A stretch of 64,000 nucleotides of DNA from Curvibacter sp. AEP1-3. Lineage in GTDB: Bacteria > Pseudomonadota > Gammaproteobacteria > Burkholderiales > Burkholderiaceae_C. A model generated the notes under the pieces. That model did not search any database. It saw only the letters and a list, made by a program, of their open reading frames with translations, and had not been told where the DNA came from. Of this stretch, positions 11,587-21,726 are shown in pieces. The DNA is taken from the NCBI RefSeq assembly GCF_002163715.1, contig NZ_CP015698.1, positions 1 to 64,000 on the forward strand. The letters run 5' to 3'. The position numbers and the translations under genes are program-made. Position 1 is the first letter of the stretch. Each line of letters opens with the position of its first letter.

Positions 11587-12228
11587 TTAGTTGGTGCTGG
11601 ACGGCTTGGCCGCAGGTGCCAACGGCAGCAGCGTGTTGCGGTCCACGGGCTGTTGGGCAGCCAGTTTTTCTCTTTGGGTGTCCGGCGAATTGCGCGTCAG
11701 AGGAACTGGCGTCAGCTTTTGAGGGGAAGGGGCTTTGGCCGCAATGGCTGCACCGGCGGGCTTCGCGGCTGCCTTTTTGGCCAATGCCTCTTTCTCTTCA
11801 GGGCTCAACGCTTGGTAAGCCTCCCAGTTGGCGGCTCGCTCTGCAGCGGGCGTTTTTTTGGTTTCCGCAAAGTTCAGGCGCGCTTGCTGACGCTCTTTAG
11901 GCTTGAGGGCCGCCCATTCGCCCATGCGGCTGTGCAGCTTTTCCTTATCGCCAGCAGACATATTGCCGAAATTCTGCGACAAGGCAATCCACTTGCGCTG
12001 ATGTCCGTCTGTGAGTGTCTCCCAAGACGTCTGAAGCGGTGCAAGTGCCGTCTTTTGTGCACTCGTGAGGCTCGCCCACGTGATTGCAGGGGCTGCCGCG
12101 CCCGCTTGAGCGACTGGCGCGGGCGCATTTTGGGCCCATGACATTTCAGGCGCACCAAGCATCGACGTCGCGCAAATTGCGGTCAACGCTGCGTTCTTGG
12201 CGGTGGCGTGAAAGGGTAGGCGTTGCAT
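11587..12228 (-). CDS. Exported DUF3106-domain protein
   Basis: Unknown function, 213 residues. An N-terminal signal peptide (about residues 1-32, hydrophobic core around AALTAICATSML, ending near SWA) precedes an Ala/Pro-rich stretch. The DUF3106 domain follows (about 48-135), rich in spaced Trp, Leu and Lys (WASLTSAQKTALAPLQ, WETLTDGHQRKWI, GEWAALKPKERQQAR). The C terminus is Ala/Lys/Pro-rich and probably disordered. It follows DUF3619 by 36 bp in the sigma-factor operon. The domain has the character of a periplasmic helical protein, possibly a stress sensor (inference). Confidence 0.85.
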   Translation of the reverse strand: MQRLPFHATAKNAALTAICATSMLGAPEMSWAQNAPAPVAQAGAAAPAITWASLTSAQKTALAPLQTSWETLTDGHQRKWIALSQNFGNMSAGDKEKLHSRMGEWAALKPKERQQARLNFAETKKTPAAERAANWEAYQALSPEEKEALAKKAAAKPAGAAIAAKAPSPQKLTPVPLTRNSPDTQREKLAAQQPVDRNTLLPLAPAAKPSSTN

Positions 12229-12264
12229 GGCTATCAGAAAAAAAGAATGTAAGGGCAGTCGCGT

Positions 12265-12702
12265 TTACTTTTCCTGGTTGTTACGTAAAAACTGTGCAAA
12301 TCCTGGATCGGTGTAAGCCGCAGGGGGCAGCGCATCGGTCAGCAATTCGGTATCCACGTCTGCAATTTCTTGGGCGGTCCAATCATCTTGCGCTATCCCG
12401 ATCACGACCATACCAGTGATCAGCGCCAACAATGGCAACCAAGAACCTAATTGCGTCATCAAATTCCGGAAGCCGGAACGCATTCCCATGGTCGCCTGAC
12501 CGGCTTGTGCGATCACGACGTTGTCAGAAGCTGCCTCTGCGACCAACTTGCGCTTGGCTAAAGCTTGCATGCGGGCCACCTTCAGCCGCTCCGAGATGTC
12601 ATGGGGTAAGGCGTTGGCGCCCTCGTTCAGGCGTGAGGTGATCGCGCGTGCAACAGTTTCTTGTAGTTCGGCACCGGAACGGTGCGATTTTCTTGTTGTC
12701 AT
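12265..12702 (-). CDS. DUF3619 membrane protein, possible anti-sigma factor
   Basis: A 145-residue protein with a cytoplasmic N-terminal helical region (about 1-80), one membrane segment (LLALITGMVVIGIA, about 90-108) and a short periplasmic tail. The ATG at 12702 overlaps the sigma-factor stop as ATGA and follows an AGGAAAGGGA ribosome site. This start is better than the upstream open frame to 12828. Its place directly after an ECF sigma gene, its coupling and its topology all match anti-sigma factors. No zinc-binding anti-sigma motif is present, so this role is an inference. Confidence 0.85.
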   Translation of the reverse strand: MTTRKSHRSGAELQETVARAITSRLNEGANALPHDISERLKVARMQALAKRKLVAEAASDNVVIAQAGQATMGMRSGFRNLMTQLGSWLPLLALITGMVVIGIAQDDWTAQEIADVDTELLTDALPPAAYTDPGFAQFLRNNQEK

Positions 12703-13265
12703 AGCCGGATTCCCTTTCCTTTCAACGCATTTCCCAGGGCCTGCACCGCTCTGGAGCAGTGTGTCTTGACGCTGCCTTGTGAGCAACCCATTGCGGCAGC
12801 CGTTTCCGCAACATCCATATCCTCCCAATAACGCATGAGGAAGGCTTCCCGTTGACGTGGCGGCAACCGCAAAATTTCTTCTTCAATCGAAAGCAAGGTT
12901 TGTGCACGCTCGGTTTGCGTTTCCGCACTTTCTGATTGCTCTCCGCCTTGGTCTGTCACCAAGGACTCCAATAGATTGAAGTCTTCGTCCTCAGTTCCCG
13001 ACTCGAAATCACTCAATGTTGAGAACAGAGCGCTGTAAGTTTTTTGCCGGCGAAACCAGTCCAAGGTGCTGTTGGACAAAATCCGCTGAAATAGCATTGG
13101 GAGCTCTTCAACCGGCTTGTGGCCGTAGTGTTCGGCCAATTTCATCATGCTGTCCTGAACGATATCCAAAGCGGATTCATCGTTGCGGACATGGTATGCC
13201 GCCCGTTTGAAGGCCCGTCTTTCGACACTTTTCAGGAAATCAGAGAGTTCTTTTTCGGTTGCCAA
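12699..13265 (-). CDS. ECF-type RNA polymerase sigma factor
   Basis: Alternative sigma factor, 188 residues. Region 2 runs from about residue 12 to 80 (AYHVRNDESALDIVQDSMMKLAEHY, cited as HVRNDESALDIVQDSM; then LSNSTLDWFRRQK). An acidic Glu/Ser linker follows. Region 4 (about 125-180) has LPPRQREAFLMRYWEDMDVAETA and the helix-turn-helix GCSQGSVKTHCSRAVQAL. It heads a minus-strand operon with DUF3619, DUF3106 and RDD genes and overlaps the DUF3619 start by 4 bp. It probably controls an envelope response and its own operon (inference). Confidence 0.9.
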   Translation of the reverse strand: MATEKELSDFLKSVERRAFKRAAYHVRNDESALDIVQDSMMKLAEHYGHKPVEELPMLFQRILSNSTLDWFRRQKTYSALFSTLSDFESGTEDEDFNLLESLVTDQGGEQSESAETQTERAQTLLSIEEEILRLPPRQREAFLMRYWEDMDVAETAAAMGCSQGSVKTHCSRAVQALGNALKGKGIRL

Positions 13266-13555
13266 GTGACTGGACCATTGAAGGCATAAACAAAAGTCTG
13301 ACAGACTGTCTCAACGCAATTTCTGGCGGAGAAGCCCGTGATTATTGCATTCCGGCAAGGACTGCAAACCGTCGTTCGAAAGGGCGTGTCTAAACAAATG
13401 CCATAATACCGGTGCAATTAAAAGGCAAACGGGTCCTGGTCCGGCGCAACATTCAATGCGCCCATGGCTTTGACCTTAAGTCCCGACGCGACTCCACAAG
13501 TGTTTGCGAAGGGGCACCCAAGGTTTTTCGTCAGAGAAATTCACAAAGGTTCATC

Positions 13556-15334
13556 ATGGAAATTTCTAAAGCCGAAATCGCTTCGGCCGCATCTGCATCC
13601 AAATCCGCCGCCGTTCCCGAATTGAGGGGCGCGGAAGTCCTTGTCAAAGCGCTACAAGCCGAAAACGTCAAATACATCTGGGGTTACCCCGGAGGTGCAG
13701 TTCTGCACATTTACGACGCTTTCTACAAGCAAGACACAATCCAACACGTTCTGGTACGCCACGAGCAAGCAGCCGTGCATGCTGCCGACGGCTACGCACG
13801 CGCCACCGGTGATGTCGGCGTGGCGTTAGTGACATCCGGGCCGGGCCTGACCAATGCCGTGACCGGCATTGCCACTGCTTACATGGATAGCATTCCCATG
13901 GTGATTATTTCCGGTCAGGTGCCTACGCACGCGATCGGACTGGATGCTTTCCAAGAGTGCGACACCGTTGGTATCACACGCCCCATCGTGAAGCACAACT
14001 TCCTCGTGAAGGACGCCAAGGACATGGCGGAAGTCATGAAGAAGGCGTTCCATATCGCTCGCAGTGGCCGTCCCGGCCCTGTGGTGGTCGATATCCCCAA
14101 GGACGTGTCATTCAAGAAGGTGCCTTATCACGGCTACCCTGAGAGCGTGGAAATGCGTTCTTACAACCCGGTGCGCAAGGGCCACGGCGGACAAATCCGC
14201 AAGGCCTTGCAGCTGTTGTTGACGGCCAAACGTCCCTACATCTACACCGGTGGCGGCGTGTTGCTGAGCAACGCTTCCAACGAACTCCGCACTCTGGTGG
14301 ACATGTTGGGCTACCCTTGCACCAATACCTTGATGGGTCTTGGTGCGTACCCTGCGAGTGACCGCAAGTTCCTCGGCATGCTGGGCATGCACGGTACCGT
14401 CGAAGCCAACAACGCCATGCAGAACTGCGATGTACTCTTGGCGGTTGGTGCCCGTTTTGATGACCGCGTGATCGGCAACCCCAAGCACTTCGCCCAGAAT
14501 GAGCGCAAGATCATTCATATTGACATTGACCCATCCAGTATCTCCAAGCGGGTGAAAGTCGATATTCCAATCGTCGGTGACGTCAAAGACGTACTCAACG
14601 AAATGATCGCGATGATCCGTGAGGGTTCGACCAAGCCTGACGCGAATGCATTGGGCGCGTGGTGGGACACGATTGAAGGCTGGCGCAAGCGTGATTGCAT
14701 GAAATACAACCCCGGCAACGGCGATGTGATCAAGCCGCAATATGTCGTGGAAACTCTTTGGAATATGACCAAAGACGCCGACACTTACATCACGTCCGAT
14801 GTGGGGCAACACCAGATGTGGGCTGCGCAGTACTACAAGTTTGACGAGCCCCGTCGCTGGATCAACTCCGGTGGTCTGGGAACCATGGGCGTGGGCATTC
14901 CCTATGCCATGGGCATCAAGCTGGCCAAGCCTCAAAGCGAGGTGTTCTGCATTACCGGCGAAGGCTCGGTACAAATGAACATCCAGGAGCTTTCCACCTG
15001 CCTGCAGTACAACACGCCTATCAAGATCTGCTCCTTGAATAACCGTTACCTCGGGATGGTGCGTCAGTGGCAGGAAGTGGAATATGAAGGTCGCTACAGC
15101 CACAGCTACATGGATGCATTGCCGAACTTTGTGAAGTTGGCAGAAGCCTATGGTCACGTCGGTATGTTGATTGAGCGCCCCCAGGATGTGGAACCCGCAT
15201 TGCGCGAGGCCCGCAAACTCAAGGACCGCACAGTGTTCATGGACTTCCGCACAGATCCCACTGAAAACGTGTTCCCCATGGTCCAAGCCGGCAAGGGCAT
15301 CACAGAGATGCTGCTCGGGTCGGAGGATCTCTAA
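13556..15334 (+). CDS. ilvI: Acetolactate synthase, large (catalytic) subunit
   Basis: Thiamine-diphosphate enzyme that condenses pyruvate with pyruvate or 2-oxobutyrate, the first common step to valine, leucine and isoleucine. It has 592 residues from the ATG at 13556, which follows an AAAGG ribosome site; the frame is open further upstream without family similarity. Visible motifs are the catalytic Glu in VRHEQAAVHAADGYARATG, the FAD-region GMLGMHGTVEANNAM and the TPP motif starting ITGEGSVQMN and ending SLNNRYLGMV. It is followed by ilvH and ilvC. It could equally be called ilvB. Confidence 0.95.
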   Translation: MEISKAEIASAASASKSAAVPELRGAEVLVKALQAENVKYIWGYPGGAVLHIYDAFYKQDTIQHVLVRHEQAAVHAADGYARATGDVGVALVTSGPGLTNAVTGIATAYMDSIPMVIISGQVPTHAIGLDAFQECDTVGITRPIVKHNFLVKDAKDMAEVMKKAFHIARSGRPGPVVVDIPKDVSFKKVPYHGYPESVEMRSYNPVRKGHGGQIRKALQLLLTAKRPYIYTGGGVLLSNASNELRTLVDMLGYPCTNTLMGLGAYPASDRKFLGMLGMHGTVEANNAMQNCDVLLAVGARFDDRVIGNPKHFAQNERKIIHIDIDPSSISKRVKVDIPIVGDVKDVLNEMIAMIREGSTKPDANALGAWWDTIEGWRKRDCMKYNPGNGDVIKPQYVVETLWNMTKDADTYITSDVGQHQMWAAQYYKFDEPRRWINSGGLGTMGVGIPYAMGIKLAKPQSEVFCITGEGSVQMNIQELSTCLQYNTPIKICSLNNRYLGMVRQWQEVEYEGRYSHSYMDALPNFVKLAEAYGHVGMLIERPQDVEPALREARKLKDRTVFMDFRTDPTENVFPMVQAGKGITEMLLGSEDL

Positions 15335-15375
15335 ACAGATTTACGTCAATTAGTGCTCTAGCGCACATCCAGTGT

Positions 15376-15401
15376 GCGCGAGCTGCTATCATTTTTGAAG
15401 A
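15376..15401 (+). repeat. 26-nt dispersed element, degenerate copy 4 (ilvI-ilvH gap)
   Basis: Begins GCGCGAGCTGCTATCATTTTTG but lacks the final TAGC. It lies in the 136-bp gap between ilvI and ilvH, directly after a small hairpin (GCGCAC...GTGCGC, 15361-15379). Confidence 0.45.
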
Positions 15402-15470
15402 ATCTATTGTCTGCCAAGCTGTGCGGTTACCGCCGCACGGGGAGGGCAGCGAAAAGAGGAATCGGTTTTT

Positions 15471-15962
15471 ATGAAACACATCATTGCAGTTTTGCTGGAA
15501 AACGAACCCGGCGCCTTGTCCCGTGTTGTGGGCTTGTTTTCGGCCCGCGGATATAACATTGAATCGTTGACTGTGGCTCCCACAGAGGACCCGAGCTTGT
15601 CGCGCATGACCATTCAGACCACCGGCTCTGATGACGTGATCGAACAAATTACCAAGCACCTGAACCGCCTGATTGAGGTGGTGAAGGTGGTGGATCTCAC
15701 AGAAGGTGCCTACATCGAGCGTGAGCTCATGATGGTAAAGGTTCGTGCGGTGGGCAAGGAGCGCGAAGAGATGAAGCGCATGGCCGACATCTTCCGTGGC
15801 CGCATCATCGATGTGACTGAAAAGAGTTACACCATCGAACTCACAGGCGATCAATCCAAGAACGATGCGTTCCTTGAAGCCATCGAGCGCACCGCCATTC
15901 TGGAAACGGTGCGAACCGGCTCCAGTGGCATCGGTCGCGGTGAGCGCATTCTGCGGGTTTGA
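15471..15962 (+). CDS. ilvH: Acetolactate synthase, small (regulatory) subunit
   Basis: Regulatory partner of IlvI that confers valine feedback inhibition and raises activity. At 163 residues it has an N-terminal ACT domain (IIAVLLENEPGALSRVVGLF, then RGYNIESLTVAPTED) and the C-terminal ALS_ss domain (ERELMMVKV, GRIIDVTEKSYTIELTG). The length and motifs match IlvH/IlvN of proteobacteria. It lies 136 bp after ilvI and 135 bp before ilvC, on the same strand. Confidence 0.95.
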   Translation: MKHIIAVLLENEPGALSRVVGLFSARGYNIESLTVAPTEDPSLSRMTIQTTGSDDVIEQITKHLNRLIEVVKVVDLTEGAYIERELMMVKVRAVGKEREEMKRMADIFRGRIIDVTEKSYTIELTGDQSKNDAFLEAIERTAILETVRTGSSGIGRGERILRV

Positions 15963-16046
15963 TGAAGTTTTTCCTGTGTGTGCTTCGGCTGGCTCAACAC
16001 ACAGGGATTGTTTGGCGACAGTGTTTACCGTTCGCCCCGAGCTTAG

Positions 16047-17114
<1,068 letters not shown>

Positions 17115-17126
17115 GCAGTTGCAGGC

Positions 17127-17160
17127 ACACCAAAAGGCCACTTCGGTGGCCTTTTGTGTT
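17127..17160 (+). terminator. Rho-independent terminator after ilvC
   Basis: Stem AAAAGGCCAC (17132-17141) and GTGGCCTTTT (17146-17155) with a stable TTCG tetraloop, 17 bases after the ilvC stop. Confidence 0.85.
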
Positions 17161-17276
17161 GATGGGTGTTCTTCAGGAGGGCTTCATTGCACTGCTTTAC
17201 ACTGCACCCCAATCGTGCCGGCACGGAGTGCTCCAATCTGGATCGCTTGGTCGTGTGTGGCTGGCAAGGAGAATTT

Positions 17277-18110
17277 ATGCATGATGGTTCTGAATCAAAA
17301 GTTGCAAGCGCTGACGCTGTGGTCATTGTGAAGCGACGCAAGGGCATTTATGTTTTGCCCAATCTGTTCACCCTGGCAGCTCTGTTTGGCGGGTTTTATG
17401 GCATCGTGATGGCGATGAATGGCCGATACGATCTGGCCTGTGTCGGCATCTTTTTGGCCATGGTCCTGGATAGTCTCGATGGCCGCGTAGCGCGCATGAC
17501 CAATACCCAAAGTGCCTTCGGTGAGCAGATGGATTCTCTTTCCGACATGGTGTCGTTTGGTGCGGCTCCTGCGTTGATTTCGTATATCTGGGCTCTCAAG
17601 GAGCTGGGACGTTGGGGTTGGATCGCTGCCTTTGTCTACTGCGCCTGCGCTGCGCTTCGACTTGCCCGATTCAATGTGAATACCGCCGTTGTGGACAAGC
17701 GCTATTTCCAAGGCTTGCCTTCACCTGCAGCAGCAGCGTTGGTCATTGGCTTTATCTGGCTGATGACCGAGTTGGGCTTCAAGGGAACAGAGTCGGTCTG
17801 GGGCATTTCTATCGCTTGGGTCACCTTCTCTTTTGCTTTGTATGCCGGCCTGACCATGGTGACCAACGTGCCTTTCTACAGCTTCAAAGATGTCAGCATG
17901 AAGAAGAGCGTGCCATTCGCCGTGATCGTTCTGATTGCTTTGGGAATCGCGGTTATCAACATTGATCCGCCCACCGTCATTTTTGGAGTTTTTGTGGTCT
18001 ATGGTCTGAGCGGCTATGTGATCTATGCCGTCAGAAAAGCTCGCGGCGTGCAGACAAGCGTGATCAGCACCTCTACCGACGAGCCGGACGAACGCGGCTT
18101 GCACATGTAA
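17277..18110 (+). CDS. pssA: CDP-diacylglycerol-serine O-phosphatidyltransferase
   Basis: Inner-membrane enzyme that makes phosphatidylserine, precursor of phosphatidylethanolamine. The 277 residues carry the complete CDP-alcohol phosphatidyltransferase motif, D-SL-DG-RV-AR, then G, then D-SLS-D (DSLDGRVARMTNT... GEQMDSLSD), and about seven membrane helices. The chosen ATG at 17277 follows AAGGAGA; the frame is open further upstream without support. It stands between ilvC and leuA, an arrangement often seen in betaproteobacteria, and is separated from ilvC by a terminator. Confidence 0.95.
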   Translation: MHDGSESKVASADAVVIVKRRKGIYVLPNLFTLAALFGGFYGIVMAMNGRYDLACVGIFLAMVLDSLDGRVARMTNTQSAFGEQMDSLSDMVSFGAAPALISYIWALKELGRWGWIAAFVYCACAALRLARFNVNTAVVDKRYFQGLPSPAAAALVIGFIWLMTELGFKGTESVWGISIAWVTFSFALYAGLTMVTNVPFYSFKDVSMKKSVPFAVIVLIALGIAVINIDPPTVIFGVFVVYGLSGYVIYAVRKARGVQTSVISTSTDEPDERGLHM

Positions 18111-18131
18111 ATCAGTATTGGAGAAGAATCG

Positions 18132-19670
18132 ATGACAGACAAGTTGATCATTTTCGACACCACCTTGCGTGACGGTGAGCAGTCGCCCGGTGCATCCATG
18201 ACGCGCGACGAAAAGTTGCGTATTGCGCGCCAGTTGGAGCGCTTGCGGGTGGATGTGATTGAGGCTGGTTTCGCAGCTAGCTCAAACGGCGATTTTGAGG
18301 CTGTTCAACTGATCGCCAACTCCATAAAGGATTCGACGGTGTGTTCGCTGTCGCGCGCCAATGACCGTGACATCGCCCGTGCAGCCGAGGCCCTCAAGGG
18401 CGCCAATAGCGCACGTATTCACACTTTCATTGCAACTTCAGCCTTGCACATGGAAAAGAAGCTGCGTATGACACCCGAGCAGGTGCTCGAGCAGGCCAAG
18501 CAGTCCGTAAGGTTTGCGCGCAATTTGGTAGCAGATATCGAGTTCAGCCCCGAAGATGGCTACCGCAGTGACCCTGATTTTTTGTGCCGTGTTCTGGAAG
18601 CCGTGATTGCTGAAGGGGCGAGCACCATCAATGTGCCGGATACCGTGGGTTATGCCGTGCCAGAGCTGTACGGCAACTTCATCAAGAATTTGCGGGAACG
18701 CATACCTAACTCGGACAAAGCGATCTGGTCGGTGCACTGCCATAACGACCTTGGCATGGCTGTCGCCAACTCGTTGGCAGGCGTCAAGATCGGTGGTGCA
18801 CGCCAGGTCGAATGCACCGTCAATGGTTTGGGCGAACGGGCCGGCAATTGCAGCTTGGAAGAAATCGTCATGGCGGTCAAAACCCGCAAGGACTATTTTG
18901 GTCTGGAGCTGGGTATCGATGCCAAGCACATCCTGGCTGCAAGTCGTATGGTCAGCCAGACGACCGGGTTCGTGGTGCAACCGAATAAGGCAGTCGTTGG
19001 AGCCAACGCATTTGCCCACGCTTCGGGCATTCACCAGGACGGCGTCCTCAAAGCGCGGGATACCTACGAAATCATGCGCGTTGAAGACGTGGGTTGGACC
19101 GCCAACAAGCTAGTGCTCGGAAAGCTCAGTGGTCGCAATGCGTTCAAACAGCGTTTGCAGGAGCTAGGTGTTCAGCTCGACAGCGAGTCGGAAATCAATG
19201 CCGCGTTTGCGCGATTCAAAGAGCTGGCTGACCGCAAGAGCGAGATTTTTGACGAAGATATTTTGGCACTTGTCGGCGACGAAAGCGTGTCCTTGGAGAG
19301 TGAGCAATATGGCTTCGTGTCCCTGTCCCAGCACAGTGAAACCGGCGAACGTCCCCGTGCGGCCATCGTCTTTACTGCTGGTGGCAAGGAAATGAAGGGC
19401 GAGTCCGATGGAAATGGTCCTGTGGATGCCTCTCTCAAAGCCATTGAGTCGCTCGTCAAGAGCGGTGCCGAGATGGTCCTGTACTCTGTGAATGCCATTA
19501 GTGGTTCAACTGAAAGCCAAGGCGAAGTGACGGTACGTTTGCAAAATAGTGGCCGGGTCGTAAATGGAGTCGGCGCTGATCCCGACATCGTGGTGGCTTC
19601 TGCGAAGGCTTATTTGAGTGCCCTGAACAAGCTTCAGAACAAGGCTGACAGGGTTGCTGCTCAAGGTTGA
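18132..19670 (+). CDS. leuA: 2-Isopropylmalate synthase
   Basis: First committed step of leucine synthesis: condenses acetyl-CoA with 2-oxoisovalerate from the ilv pathway. The 512-residue protein has the catalytic N-terminal TIM barrel ([15 protein letters not shown]; metal site HCHNDLGMA) and the C-terminal regulatory domain (about 390-505) that binds leucine. A GGAGAAG ribosome site lies just before the ATG. It is 21 bp after pssA and probably co-transcribed with it. Confidence 0.96.
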   Translation: MTDKLIIFDTTLRDGEQSPGASMTRDEKLRIARQLERLRVDVIEAGFAASSNGDFEAVQLIANSIKDSTVCSLSRANDRDIARAAEALKGANSARIHTFIATSALHMEKKLRMTPEQVLEQAKQSVRFARNLVADIEFSPEDGYRSDPDFLCRVLEAVIAEGASTINVPDTVGYAVPELYGNFIKNLRERIPNSDKAIWSVHCHNDLGMAVANSLAGVKIGGARQVECTVNGLGERAGNCSLEEIVMAVKTRKDYFGLELGIDAKHILAASRMVSQTTGFVVQPNKAVVGANAFAHASGIHQDGVLKARDTYEIMRVEDVGWTANKLVLGKLSGRNAFKQRLQELGVQLDSESEINAAFARFKELADRKSEIFDEDILALVGDESVSLESEQYGFVSLSQHSETGERPRAAIVFTAGGKEMKGESDGNGPVDASLKAIESLVKSGAEMVLYSVNAISGSTESQGEVTVRLQNSGRVVNGVGADPDIVVASAKAYLSALNKLQNKADRVAAQG

Positions 19671-19807
19671 GTACAGTCTTTTGAAAAATAGTTGAGGTTT
19701 AGCCTGCAAGTAGTTGATCTATTTAGAGTTTTTTGATTAAACTGCCGGCAAACATCATAAAAAGCGTTTGCATCCCGTGTGAAAACGCTTTTTTCAAAGG
19801 AATTACG

Positions 19808-20863
19808 TTGAAACGCATACTCATTCAACTGGGCGTCGCAGGCTTTTTGGTCTCGTCGCTGTTGCTTTCTCAGGATGCAGCTGCGACGACCAAGCAGAAA
19901 AAAGTGGTAGCGAAAGCCACAGCGACCAAGGTGCAGGCCAACGTCAAATCGACTCGCAATAAAAAGCAAATTGCCAAAAGTCCCAGGGCAGCCAAAGTAG
20001 TTGCAGTTGCTCCCAAGCCTTCCTATGGGCAACTCGCGGGATTGCACGGTAAGCAGGATGCATTGGACTTAAAGTCCAGTGTGGCTTTCGTAGTTGATCA
20101 GGACACCAAAGAGGTTCTGTTCAGCAAAAATGAAAACGCCGTGTTGCCCATCGCCTCCATCACCAAATTAATGACGGGTGTCGTAGTGAGCGAGGCACGA
20201 TTGTCGATGGACGAAACCATCGAAATCACACAGGCAGACGTAGATACTGAAAAAGGCAGTTCTTCACGTTTGCGTGTGGGCACCGAGTTGTCCCGTGGTG
20301 AGTTGCTGCACTTGGCGCTGATGGCGAGCGAAAACCGGGCTGCCCATGCTTTGGGTCGTACATTCCCCGGTGGACTGCAGCATTTCGTAGGCCTGATGAA
20401 TCAGAAAGCCCGTATCTTGGGTATGACCGATACCCAGTACGTAGAGCCCACAGGATTGAACAGCCGCAATCAGTCCAGCGCCAAGGACTTGGCTACTTTG
20501 GTCAACTACGCCTACAGCGATGCCACATTGCGTGAGTTGTCGACATCCACTGGATACCAGGTGGAAGTGGGGAACCGTACCCTCCAATACAACAATACCA
20601 ATCGCTTGGTGAAAAATCCGGCTTGGGAAATCGGCTTGCAGAAGACTGGATACATCACAGAAGCTGGACAATGTTTGGTGATGCAGGCCAAAATTGCGGG
20701 TCGCAAGCTGATCATGGTTTTCCTGGACTCTGCAGGCAAACTGACTCGTATTGCAGACGCTGAACGGGTTCGCAAGTGGGTCGAAACGGGGCATCCTGCC
20801 ACTGGCACCAAGTCTTCACCCTTGGCCTTACGCGGCTTCGACAGTCGCATCGCGACGAACTAA
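19808..20863 (+). CDS. pbpG: D-alanyl-D-alanine endopeptidase (penicillin-binding protein, S11 family)
   Basis: Periplasmic serine enzyme that trims or cuts peptidoglycan cross-links. The start is a TTG at 19808, not an ATG: it lies 6 bases after AAGGA and begins a good signal peptide (MKRILIQLGVAGFLVSSLLL, cut near DAAA). The three active-site motifs are present: SITK, SEN and KTG. A Lys/Ala-rich linker of about 50 residues lies between the signal and the enzyme domain. At 351 residues it is close to PbpG/PBP7 rather than to the larger DacA. It ends at a bidirectional terminator. Confidence 0.9.
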   Translation: MKRILIQLGVAGFLVSSLLLSQDAAATTKQKKVVAKATATKVQANVKSTRNKKQIAKSPRAAKVVAVAPKPSYGQLAGLHGKQDALDLKSSVAFVVDQDTKEVLFSKNENAVLPIASITKLMTGVVVSEARLSMDETIEITQADVDTEKGSSSRLRVGTELSRGELLHLALMASENRAAHALGRTFPGGLQHFVGLMNQKARILGMTDTQYVEPTGLNSRNQSSAKDLATLVNYAYSDATLRELSTSTGYQVEVGNRTLQYNNTNRLVKNPAWEIGLQKTGYITEAGQCLVMQAKIAGRKLIMVFLDSAGKLTRIADAERVRKWVETGHPATGTKSSPLALRGFDSRIATN

Positions 20864-20893
20864 AAAAGGGCCTGTAAAGACAGGCCCTTTTTT
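20862..20893. terminator. Bidirectional terminator between pbpG and iclR-type gene
   Basis: Perfect 14-bp stem AAAAAAGGGCCTGT / ACAGGCCCTTTTTT with an AAAG loop. It overlaps the pbpG stop region and lies just past the end of the convergent IclR gene. Confidence 0.9.
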
Positions 20894-20901
20894 CTTGAGG
20901 G

Positions 20902-21687
20902 TCAGCGCAGATTCGGCCTGAAGCCTAACGTCTCGGAGATGTGACGGGCGGTTTCTTTCAGCTTGGGCAGCCAGTCGTCTTCCAATCGCCCGGAAGGCGC
21001 TGAAATCGACAGGCCTGCGACCAATTTGCCTTGGTCGTCGTAGATGCCTGCGGCCATACAACGGACACCCAATTCGAGTTCCTCATTGTCACTGGCTTGG
21101 CCATATTGCCGGACCTTTGCAAGCTCACGCTCTAATGAATCCAGTTCGGTAATGCTGTTTTTGGTGTGCCCTTGCAGGCCCGTCCTGCTGGCGTAGGAGC
21201 GGATGCGCAGCGGGTCGTCTGCTGCCAGAAACAGTTTGCCCACGGAGGTCAGGTGGAGTGGAGCTCTGCCACCGATAGCACGCACCACTTGCATGCCACT
21301 GCGCTCACTGTAGGCGCGTTCCACATAAATGATTTCGTCTCCTTGGCGCATGCTCAGATTGACGGGCTGCTGTGTCAGCTTGTGAAGCTCGCGCATAGGG
21401 CCTAGGGCAGCGTCCCGCACGTTGAGTCGGGCTTTCACCAAGTTACCCAATTCCAAAAGACGCATGCCCAAACGGTAGCTACCCGACTGAGGGCGATCCA
21501 CAAAACGACCGGACACCAAGTCGTTGAGGATGCGGTGGGCCGTTGAAGGATGAAGGCCGGCCCTCTCACTGATTTCCTTCAATGGAATCGCATCTTCACG
21601 GGATGCCAACACATCGATCAAGGTGAACATGCGTTCCAGAACCTGGACAGCCGGCGCGGATTGTGGGTCGTGTTCTTTTTTTGTCAT
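20902..21687 (-). CDS. IclR-family transcriptional regulator
   Basis: DNA-binding regulator, 261 residues. It has an N-terminal winged helix-turn-helix (about 15-75, ISERAGLHPSTAHRILNDLV) and a C-terminal ligand-binding domain with GDEIIYVERAYS, GGRAPLHLTSVGKLFLA, GVRCMAAGIYD and GLSISAPSGR typical of the family. These proteins usually control catabolic genes for aromatic or organic acids. No such operon adjoins it here: one neighbour is pbpG (convergent), the other is bpt in the same direction. Its target is therefore unknown and may be itself or a distant locus. Confidence 0.92.
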   Translation of the reverse strand: MTKKEHDPQSAPAVQVLERMFTLIDVLASREDAIPLKEISERAGLHPSTAHRILNDLVSGRFVDRPQSGSYRLGMRLLELGNLVKARLNVRDAALGPMRELHKLTQQPVNLSMRQGDEIIYVERAYSERSGMQVVRAIGGRAPLHLTSVGKLFLAADDPLRIRSYASRTGLQGHTKNSITELDSLERELAKVRQYGQASDNEELELGVRCMAAGIYDDQGKLVAGLSISAPSGRLEDDWLPKLKETARHISETLGFRPNLR

Positions 21688-21726
21688 GGTGGTGCTTTGC
21701 TGGATGTTAACCCGTCAAAGGATCAT

